From Mycobacterium sp. BK086 (lineage in GTDB: Bacteria > Actinomycetota > Actinomycetes > Mycobacteriales > Mycobacteriaceae), in the NCBI GenBank assembly GCA_004362315.1, contig SNWL01000003.1, forward strand, positions 1,860,001 to 1,924,000: a DNA stretch of 64,000 bases, given 5' to 3'. Made by a program: the position numbers and the translations under genes. The notes beneath the pieces are model-generated. The model searched no databases. It worked only from the letters and a program-made list of their open reading frames with translations, and was not told where the DNA came from. Numbering within the stretch: the first letter of the stretch is position 1; each line of letters starts with the position of its first letter. Shown here piece after piece: positions 57,601-64,000 of the stretch.

Positions 57601-58578
57601 ATGACAGCCGACGAGGAGCTGCGCCACGTGTCGATCCGCGCCGGCGAACACGGCTTTGACCTCACACTGCCCGCCCATGTACCGATCGCGGAGCTCATGC
57701 TCGGGGTGGTGGACCTCGCCGGCATGAACGATTTCGCCGGCACCGAACCGCGTCTCACGCGGGTGTGCGGCGAGGCACTCGACCCGGCGGCCACACTCGC
57801 CCGGTGCGCGATTCCCGACGGTGAACTGCTCATCCTCACGTCGGGTGTGGTGCGGCCGGATCCGGTGTCCAGGTTCGACGTGAGCACCGCGGTCATCGAC
57901 GCGGTGGCATCCTTGCCAGATGCGGTGGCGGTTCACCGGGAGCGGGCGGGCGCAGCGACGCTCGGTGTCCTTGCCGTCCTGCTCGCGGGTCTGACCGCCA
58001 CGCTGGCCGCCCCAGGTCGGGTCGGCATGCCCGGCTTCTTGCTGGCGATGTCGGCGATGTCCGCGACGTCGTTCGTTGCCTGGCGGTTGTTGGACTGTGC
58101 CCCTTTGATTTTCCTTCCGCTGGCGGCCGCGGCAATGGCAGCCGTCGCCGCAACAGCGGGTGCGGTGGCCGGTTGGTGGCCCACGACCGTCGCAGGCCCG
58201 GTACTGGCGGTGGCATCGCTAGCCCTACTGACAGTATCTGTTCGGTTGTCTGTCCGCGGTTCCGGATTGACGGCAGAAAGCCTCACCGACGCCGAAATCG
58301 CCACCAGGACAACGTCGGCTCGTCAACGGCTGACACTGCTTGTCACGACGGCGGCCGAGGGGACGGCACTGGGCGCGGCCGTCACCGCGGCGACCACAAC
58401 CCAGCCCGTCTTCGCGGGCGTCTTCATCGCAGCCGTCGCCTCAGCACTGGTGCTGCGGACAAGGCGCACGACCCGCCGGTGGATCGCCATTCTCGACGTC
58501 GCGATCGGCGCGGCGGTCGTGCCCTGTGCCGCGGCGGCAGCAGGAGTGTTCACCACGCTGCCCTGGATCGGTCGATGA
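57601..58578 (+). CDS. eccD4: ESX-4 membrane protein EccD4, short form
   Basis: A 325-aa protein: an N-terminal ubiquitin-like domain (HVSIRAGEHGFDLTLPAHVPIAELM to about residue 85) then about seven hydrophobic segments. EccD proteins normally have 11 membrane segments and about 450-500 residues, so several are missing. The frame is continuous from ATG 57601 and coupled by ATGA to mycP4, so it is not a frameshift. The identity rests on position plus the ubiquitin-like domain. Confidence 0.8.
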   Translation: MTADEELRHVSIRAGEHGFDLTLPAHVPIAELMLGVVDLAGMNDFAGTEPRLTRVCGEALDPAATLARCAIPDGELLILTSGVVRPDPVSRFDVSTAVIDAVASLPDAVAVHRERAGAATLGVLAVLLAGLTATLAAPGRVGMPGFLLAMSAMSATSFVAWRLLDCAPLIFLPLAAAAMAAVAATAGAVAGWWPTTVAGPVLAVASLALLTVSVRLSVRGSGLTAESLTDAEIATRTTSARQRLTLLVTTAAEGTALGAAVTAATTTQPVFAGVFIAAVASALVLRTRRTTRRWIAILDVAIGAAVVPCAAAAAGVFTTLPWIGR

Positions 58579-59897
58579 CCGCCTACGGCGTCCGCCTGGC
58601 GGCGGCCGCGGCAACGGTCCTGATCGCCTCCACGTATTGCGTACCAACGGCTTTCGCGGTCAATCCACCGGCCATCGACAATTCCCTTCTGCCGCCGCCG
58701 GCACCTCCCGCCCCGCCGCAGCCGACCGAACAGCGCGAGGCATGCGCCGTGCCGATGCCCATCAGCGATGCGGAGGTATCGGCGACGCAGCTGGCCGGCT
58801 TCGACATGCCCGCGATCTGGCGGCTGACTCGCGGCACGGGACAGCGGGTAGCCGTCATCGACACCGGGATCGCCGCCCATCGCCGCTTGTCTCATGTCAT
58901 CGGCGGCGGGGACTTCGTGTCGAGCGGCGACGGTAATCAGGACTGCGACGGACACGGGACGGTGGTCGCGGGCATCATCGCAGCGGCGCCCGATCGGGCG
59001 GACCCGACCGGATTCACCGGAATCGCTCCCGAGGCCACGTTGATCGCAATCCGGCAGTCCAGCAACAAGTTCGGCCCAGTGTCAGAGCCATCGGCCCGCG
59101 GGTTCGGCGATGTCAGCACTCTGGCCATGGCGGTGCGCACCGCCGCCGATATGGGCGCTTCAGTGCTGAACATCTCCTCGGTGGCCTGCGCCGAATCGAC
59201 GCTGGACGACCGAGCGCTCGGCGCGGCGCTGTCGTACGCGGTCGATGTCAAAGACGCGGTGGTGGTCACTGCGGCGGGCAACGTCGGCGGGGAGGGCCAG
59301 TGCCCGAACCAGAACACCGGCCCGCAGCCCACCACGATCGCGAGCCCCGCCTGGTACGACGACTACGTCCTGACCGTCGCCTCGGTGACCTCGCGCGGCA
59401 CGCCGTCGGAGTTCAGCCTCCATGGTCCGTGGGTCGACGTCGCGGCACCAGGCGAGCACGTGATCTCCCTGGACCCCGACGGCGACGGCGTGATCGACAC
59501 CATGCCGACTCCGGGCGGGAAGGCCTCGATGTCGGGCACGAGCTACGCCGCGCCCCTGGTCAGCGGTGTGGTGGCCCTCGTGCGGTCGCGGTTCCCGCGG
59601 CTGTCGGCACGCCAGGTGATGGCCCGCGTCGAGGCCACCGCACACCACCCCGCGGGCGGGTGGAGCGCCGCGGTCGGCAGTGGCGTCATCGACCCCCTGG
59701 CCGCGTTGAGCGACCAGACGCCGTCACCGCCGCCCCCACCCGCGGCACGTCCTCCGGCCGCACCGGCGTCCGGCGTGCCCGGCCCGCACCGTCCCTATGC
59801 CGTTGCGGCGACCGGCGCGGCGCTGTGCCTGGCCGGCGTGATCGCGGCGGCGTCCGTCCGGCTACGACGCCGTCCCGAGGACGTCCCACCCGACTAG
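58575..59897 (+). CDS. mycP4: ESX-4 mycosin MycP4
   Basis: A 440-aa subtilisin-like membrane protease. Triad: AVIDTGIA (Asp96), DCDGHGT (His127), SMSGTSYAAP (Ser323); oxyanion Asn in TAAGNVGG. A signal peptide opens it and a C-terminal membrane segment (AVAATGAALCLAGVIAAASV) anchors it. Mycosins stabilise the ESX pore. Overlaps eccD4 by ATGA and eccB4 tail to tail by 36 bases. Confidence 0.95.
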   Translation: MTAYGVRLAAAAATVLIASTYCVPTAFAVNPPAIDNSLLPPPAPPAPPQPTEQREACAVPMPISDAEVSATQLAGFDMPAIWRLTRGTGQRVAVIDTGIAAHRRLSHVIGGGDFVSSGDGNQDCDGHGTVVAGIIAAAPDRADPTGFTGIAPEATLIAIRQSSNKFGPVSEPSARGFGDVSTLAMAVRTAADMGASVLNISSVACAESTLDDRALGAALSYAVDVKDAVVVTAAGNVGGEGQCPNQNTGPQPTTIASPAWYDDYVLTVASVTSRGTPSEFSLHGPWVDVAAPGEHVISLDPDGDGVIDTMPTPGGKASMSGTSYAAPLVSGVVALVRSRFPRLSARQVMARVEATAHHPAGGWSAAVGSGVIDPLAALSDQTPSPPPPPAARPPAAPASGVPGPHRPYAVAATGAALCLAGVIAAASVRLRRRPEDVPPD

Positions 59898-61175
59898 CGC
59901 GGCGTCACGCGTCAACTCGGGGCCGGAAGGCAATGCGCCGAGGATCGCCGATGGTGCGGATACCGGCGCCCCGGTGAGCCCCAACGCCCCGACTGCCGAA
60001 TCATCAACGGGGAAACGCACTCCCGCGTCCGTGATGAGGTAGCGCACCGTTGCGCCGGTGTCGGTGACGTCGAGGGTGCGGCCCGGGATCATCCGCACGC
60101 TGTCGATGCCGGGCCCGTCGCCGTCGGACCTTGCCAGGGTGGTCGACTCCCCCGTTGCGACCGGTGGCCCGGCGGAAATGCCGACCATGCCGGATTGCCA
60201 TGTCGCGCAGAGCTCTTCGTCGGCGTCGACCAGCGACGGCGGTTCATCGGGATACGTGGCGACCGGAAGCGTATCGAGAAGCGGGCTGTGCGCGATCAGC
60301 TCCGGAGCAACGTCGGGGAAGTCGGGTTGGAAATCATGGCCGCCGAACCGCAGGAGGTCGGCGGTCAGCCGACCGACTCGTTGAAGGCCACCCGCAAGCA
60401 CGACGTAGTACTCGGGCGAATCGGTTCTGATGACTCGCACCACGGCACCAATCGCAAAGCCGGCAATCCCCGATGGCTGGCCGAGCCCCGCAATGCGGGG
60501 CGCGACGATGGCCGGCATTTCAGGGATCGCATTGAGAAGCGTCGTCGACACCGTCCTGACATTCCTGCTGTCGAGGTGCAAGACCCGAACGGTGACCGGA
60601 TCGGCGGTGTCGATCATCGCGCGCTTGCCGTCGTAGAGAAGATAGACCGACCCGTCGCCGTGCGCGACGGTCACAACGAGGGCAGCGCGCCTGTCGAGCG
60701 CAACGGGCTCTGTGCCGTGACCGACGACGACGGCGGTCCTTCCGGCGGGGTCGTCACAGACCGCCCATAGCAGGTCAGGCGGCGCGATCACCTCCCCCAG
60801 CGTCCGCGGCGCCCCGGGGATGCCCAGTATCGGACCATTGGCGACATCGCGCAGGGCGGCGTCGTCGATCAGATGCGGTACGGCGGGAGTGCCGAGGATC
60901 AGGCGCGCCGATGGCAGGTTGGCCACCGGACGTAGCCGGTCATCGACACGAACGAACAGCGCCCCGGACTCTCGCGACATCACGACGGCGGCGTCAGTGG
61001 GGACCCGGTCGTGCCGGGTCGACCCCAGGATCGCATCGAGGACCAGCATCCCGGATGCCAGCGCGCAGCCGGCCAGGAGCGAGACCTTCTGCGCGCGGAG
61101 AGGGTCGTGCCGCCGCGGCATCGAGCGGCCCAGGACCGCGTATTCCAGCCGGCGCAGCATGAAACGGTGGGCCAT
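59862..61175 (-). CDS. eccB4: ESX-4 core component EccB4
   Basis: A 437-aa EccB: short N-terminal cytosolic part (RFMLRRLEYAVLGRSM), one membrane segment (KVSLLAGCALASGMLVLDAIL) and a large exported domain with repeated modules. It is part of the ESX membrane complex. It is convergent with mycP4. Confidence 0.93.
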   Translation of the reverse strand: MAHRFMLRRLEYAVLGRSMPRRHDPLRAQKVSLLAGCALASGMLVLDAILGSTRHDRVPTDAAVVMSRESGALFVRVDDRLRPVANLPSARLILGTPAVPHLIDDAALRDVANGPILGIPGAPRTLGEVIAPPDLLWAVCDDPAGRTAVVVGHGTEPVALDRRAALVVTVAHGDGSVYLLYDGKRAMIDTADPVTVRVLHLDSRNVRTVSTTLLNAIPEMPAIVAPRIAGLGQPSGIAGFAIGAVVRVIRTDSPEYYVVLAGGLQRVGRLTADLLRFGGHDFQPDFPDVAPELIAHSPLLDTLPVATYPDEPPSLVDADEELCATWQSGMVGISAGPPVATGESTTLARSDGDGPGIDSVRMIPGRTLDVTDTGATVRYLITDAGVRFPVDDSAVGALGLTGAPVSAPSAILGALPSGPELTRDAALVGWDVLGTAS

Positions 61176-61247
61176 CCCGCGACGCTAGAACAGTTGCCCA
61201 GGCGTCGATTCCCGTCATCAACAGCCATAGCTCACCGGACGCGACGG

Positions 61248-62300
61248 CTACCTGGACCGCTCCCACACATAGGGCACCAGCGAGCGCAGGAAGTCCAAGT
61301 CCGGTCCCTGCTGGGCATCGCAGAAGGCCTGCTCGAAATACTCCTCGGCAACCAGCAGGATGCCCTCGGCGTATTCGCTGGTGAATTCGATGCTGCCGTA
61401 GTCGTCCATCAGCCTGCGAATGGTGCGCACCAGCTCCTCGGAACGCTCGGCGCGACTGCGCCGCAAATAGTCTCGGACCACATCGCGGTCGGCACCGCGG
61501 GCGCTGGCCATCAGGTGCACCAGGGTCAGCGTGCGCTTGCCTTCGAAGATGTCGCCGAGGATCTCCTTGCCGTAGTCCTTTTCGTCGCCGACCAGGTTCA
61601 GCAGATCGTCGCGGATCTGGAAGGCCGCACCGAAGTGGAAGCCGAACCGGATCATGTGCGACAGATCCGCCGTTCCGCCCGAGCCGACGATGGCTCCGAC
61701 CCGGAGCGGATAAATCGTGGTGTACCAACAGGTTTTGTGCATGATGAGGTCGAGGTAGTCCGCCGGCCGCAGATCTTCGACACAGTCGAGCTGCCAGCCG
61801 AGCTCGGTGGCCTGCCCTTCGAGGGTGCGCATCGCCATGATGTCGAACTCCTCCATCACCTGGTCGGCGATGTCGCGATCGAGGCGGCGGGTCGCCCGAC
61901 GCAGCACCTGACTGGCGACGATGGCCAGGCCGTCCCCGGCGTTGAGCGCCGCAGGCATCCCATGCCGGGCGGTCAGCGTGGGCCGGCCGCGGCGCATCTC
62001 GCTACCGTCGGCGATATCGTCGTGCACCAGAAAAGCGTTGTGCAGCAATTCGATTGCGACTGCGATGCCGATCAGGTCTTTCTGGTCGGCCCCGAACGCA
62101 CGGCCGGCCGACAGGCACAGCGCGGGGCGCAGCGCCTTGCCCACCCGCGACGGGTACTCGCGCATCGGACCGTACAGCCATTGCACCGGCTCACCGTCGG
62201 GCATCGCGTCCAGCATCGCGCGGCGCACCGCCTTGCCGACGCCGCGAAGCTTGGACTCGACGGCCTCAGTCAGGTCCGAGCGGTCGGCGATGCTGGTCAT
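61248..62300 (-). CDS. Polyprenyl diphosphate synthase (GGPP/FPP-type)
   Basis: A 350-aa trans-prenyltransferase: VGKALRPALCLSAGRA, first Asp-rich motif HNAFLVHDDIADGSEMRRGRPT, HKTCWYTTIYPLRVGA, and second motif FQIRDDLLNLVGDE, where the usual DDxxD ends in Asn. It joins IPP to allylic diphosphates; chain length unknown. ATGA overlap with the unknown gene upstream, so the two are made together. The long-chain or secondary-metabolite role is inferred. Confidence 0.9.
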   Translation of the reverse strand: MTSIADRSDLTEAVESKLRGVGKAVRRAMLDAMPDGEPVQWLYGPMREYPSRVGKALRPALCLSAGRAFGADQKDLIGIAVAIELLHNAFLVHDDIADGSEMRRGRPTLTARHGMPAALNAGDGLAIVASQVLRRATRRLDRDIADQVMEEFDIMAMRTLEGQATELGWQLDCVEDLRPADYLDLIMHKTCWYTTIYPLRVGAIVGSGGTADLSHMIRFGFHFGAAFQIRDDLLNLVGDEKDYGKEILGDIFEGKRTLTLVHLMASARGADRDVVRDYLRRSRAERSEELVRTIRRLMDDYGSIEFTSEYAEGILLVAEEYFEQAFCDAQQGPDLDFLRSLVPYVWERSR

Positions 62301-62983
62301 TCGGCGGCCGCGTGGACGGTCAATGCCACCGGCAGCCAGAGTTCCGGGCGGCCTTCGACCAATATCGTGCCGCGGTACAGCCCGGGCTTGGCCTTCTTGG
62401 CGACTTTGACCGTGATGCCGACGCCGCGACTGGACCGCCCCGGCACCGGAATGGCTTTCGGATTGATCCGACACGCCTCGGACTCGATCACCGATCCGTC
62501 GGCCGCCATCAACTCACTGCACCGCAGGCGAATACGGCCCAGATCATGATCAGCGGCGTTGTGCAGCCACACCTCAGCCGTTGCTGGCTCACCGGCCTCG
62601 GTTTCGAACTCCAATCTGCCGGTCGCCGCGGAACCGGTGAAGTCCAAAGCGGGTGAGATCGCCGCAGTCGCAGCGGGAGTTTGCGGCGCGCCACCCATGA
62701 GGAACTGACCGGCCATCGCCCACCACGATCTGATCAGCGGTTCTACATCGGTGGCACCCAACAGATCTGCGCGTTGCTCGTCGGACATCGGGGCCGCGGT
62801 CCGTACCGATGCCGCACTGCCGTCGGGCCGAGTCGCCACCATCCGCACGAATCGGTCGACGAGTTCGCTGGCAGCCCGAAAGCCTTCTGCCTGAACGGCC
62901 GTAAGCGCTCTTACGTTCGCCGCGGGATCGAATATCGACGCCCATGGCACATCGTGCATTTCGCCGTTGTTCGCGCTGTCCAC
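62297..62983 (-). CDS. Unknown protein coupled to the prenyl synthase; beta-sandwich C-terminus
   Basis: A 228-aa protein. The N-terminal part is helical (FDPAANVRALTAVQAEGFRA); the second half, GRLEFETEAGEPATAEVWLH then GLYRGTILVEGRPELWLPV, looks like an Ig-like or NPCBM-like sandwich. No signal peptide. The GTG at 62983 follows GGGGGGTCAGG, better than the GTG at 63028. Not a family I can name; its overlap with the synthase suggests a partner or scaffold. Confidence 0.65.
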   Translation of the reverse strand: MDSANNGEMHDVPWASIFDPAANVRALTAVQAEGFRAASELVDRFVRMVATRPDGSAASVRTAAPMSDEQRADLLGATDVEPLIRSWWAMAGQFLMGGAPQTPAATAAISPALDFTGSAATGRLEFETEAGEPATAEVWLHNAADHDLGRIRLRCSELMAADGSVIESEACRINPKAIPVPGRSSRGVGITVKVAKKAKPGLYRGTILVEGRPELWLPVALTVHAAAE

Positions 62984-63065
62984 CCTGACCCCCCGCCAGA
63001 AATCTCTCGCATATTGACGTGCGACCACGCTATGCTAGCTGCGCAAACATGGTTGGGGGCGGCCA

Positions 63066-64000
63066 ATGGCATCAGTAGAACCAGTTCGCGCGAATCCGGT
63101 TCGCGACATTCTTGAAGTGTTCGGCGCAATAGATCGCGCCGTGAAGAAAGCAAAAGACGCAAAAGACGATCCTGAATTGTTGGCAGCCGCTGACAAATTG
63201 CTTCACGGGTCGGTACAAAACGCTGGCTGGTACGACGAACTGGTCAAGCAGTACTACCCCGGCGACGTCAACAAGGACCCAAGCCTCACCGACGCACTCA
63301 AGCGGATCGCGGCCGCGGACGGAAAAGGCCAACGCCTGATCGCGCCTCAGAAGGCTCGCCTGCTGTACGGCATTTCAACTGCGGCCCGTCTCAAGAAGGT
63401 CGCACCCAACTGCGCACTGCCCGACCTCGAGAAGCCCGACCGCACACTCGGCCCGGCACTCAATCAATGTCTGGCCGCGATCGCACCGACGGGGACGGCA
63501 CTCAAGACTCGCCGGGACCGGGGCGCGGCGGTACGGGGTTCGTTCGTCGAACACGTCTCGACGAACTTCACCCGGGCCGGCGATTTCGACAAGGCCGTGC
63601 GCGCGCAGGCGGTGACCGATTTCCGGGCCGACAAGCTGCTGCAGGCACCGGTGTGCAAGACCGCGGTGGTCATGGTCGACGGCCTCGAATCGGTGGTCAT
63701 CGACACCGAGTTCGACTCCGACGACGTCTCTCTCGAGGCTCTGATCGACATTGTCAATCCGTTCAACTGGGCTGCGGACTACCCCGCGCTCTTCGTACGG
63801 ATGCAAGATCAGGAACCGGACTTCCTGCCCGACGGCTGGCGACGGGTGCTCGAAACCGTCACGGTGATGGGTCAGGAGATCACGACGCCGCTGAAGTTCT
63901 ACCCCAATCGGGCGAACAAACTCGAAGCGTCTTTGGACTACGACCTCGACAAGTCGGAGTTCGCCACCGGAGACGGGAAGGTGCTGGTCGACCGCGGGTT
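63066..64000 (+). CDS. Unknown protein, truncated by window end
   Basis: An open reading frame of 311 codons with no stop before the window ends. It starts ASVEPVRANPVRDILEVFGA with a GGGGGC upstream of the ATG at 63066. It ends in VNPFNWAADYPALFVRMQDQ ... GQEITTPLKFYPNRANKLEA, a pattern that recalls lipid-binding SRPBCC-type proteins, but this is weak. The codon bias is mycobacterial. It diverges from the prenyl-synthase operon. Full length and function are unknown. Confidence 0.7.
   Translation, partial: MASVEPVRANPVRDILEVFGAIDRAVKKAKDAKDDPELLAAADKLLHGSVQNAGWYDELVKQYYPGDVNKDPSLTDALKRIAAADGKGQRLIAPQKARLLYGISTAARLKKVAPNCALPDLEKPDRTLGPALNQCLAAIAPTGTALKTRRDRGAAVRGSFVEHVSTNFTRAGDFDKAVRAQAVTDFRADKLLQAPVCKTAVVMVDGLESVVIDTEFDSDDVSLEALIDIVNPFNWAADYPALFVRMQDQEPDFLPDGWRRVLETVTVMGQEITTPLKFYPNRANKLEASLDYDLDKSEFATGDGKVLVDRG

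Noticed and set aside
61248-62300. Encapsulin cargo prenyltransferase
   Set aside because: No long disordered N-terminal tail and no shell protein gene is seen next to it in the window, so the link is not supported.
63014-63036. TTGACG and TATGCT as a promoter for the final ORF
   Set aside because: The spacing is only 11 bases, too short for a -35/-10 pair; TATGCT alone may be a -10 but I cannot support it.

Overview
The window is a chromosomal segment of a non-tuberculous, GC-rich Mycobacterium (Mycolicibacterium-like). Evidence: a His-tailed GroEL1 behind groES and a CIRCE operator, the block tsaD-rimI-tsaB-tsaE-alr, then gadB-nnr, glmS, glmM, rpsI-rplM, and a complete ESX-4 locus. I recall the same order in M. 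tuberculosis between about Rv3417c and Rv3450c. Several blocks here interrupt that conserved order. F420-type enzymes, 13E12-type HNH repeats and many GTG starts with ATGA/GTGA overlaps also fit.

Region by region. 0-8 kb: a TetR gene and a tight six-gene leftward catabolic operon (SDR, acetoacetate-decarboxylase-like protein, two amidohydrolases, enoyl-CoA hydratase, class III CoA transferase), diverging from an IclR regulator with palindromic operators between them. 8-16 kb: small exported proteins (including a coupled Excalibur/PASTA-like pair), OsmC, a large patatin-like protein preceded by an unlisted 34-aa ORF, an HNH/DUF222 repeat protein, VOC and RidA proteins, and a decayed copy of the groEL1 terminator. 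16-25.5 kb: groES-groEL1 and the t6A/alr block, with extra hydrolase genes inserted. 25.5-31 kb: an accessory locus with GntR/UTRA, HAD phosphatase, choline-kinase-like kinase, FAD/GcvT demethylase and EthD protein. 31-44.9 kb: conserved housekeeping genes mixed with a TetR/peroxiredoxin pair, an LLM flavin oxidoreductase behind a perfect palindrome, and a pair resembling type VII secretion substrates. 45-52 kb: a 7-kb alcohol/aldehyde oxidation and regulator block between rplM and esxT. 52-61.2 kb: ESX-4 (esxT, esxU, Rv3446c-like, eccC4, eccD4, mycP4, eccB4) with an unusually short EccD4. 61.2-64 kb: a polyprenyl diphosphate synthase coupled to an unknown protein, with a divergent unknown ORF running off the window.

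Working together: groESL1 and tsaBDE/rimI/alr/glmS/glmM/rpsI/rplM serve protein folding, tRNA t6A, ribosome and peptidoglycan precursor supply. The accessory operons look like regulated catabolic modules placed in the gaps. The best candidates for undescribed biology are the terminal prenyl-synthase locus, the kinase/demethylase locus at 25.5-31 kb, the IclR-controlled operon, and the coupled small ORF-patatin pair. I saw no tRNA, rRNA, CRISPR array or intact insertion sequence.
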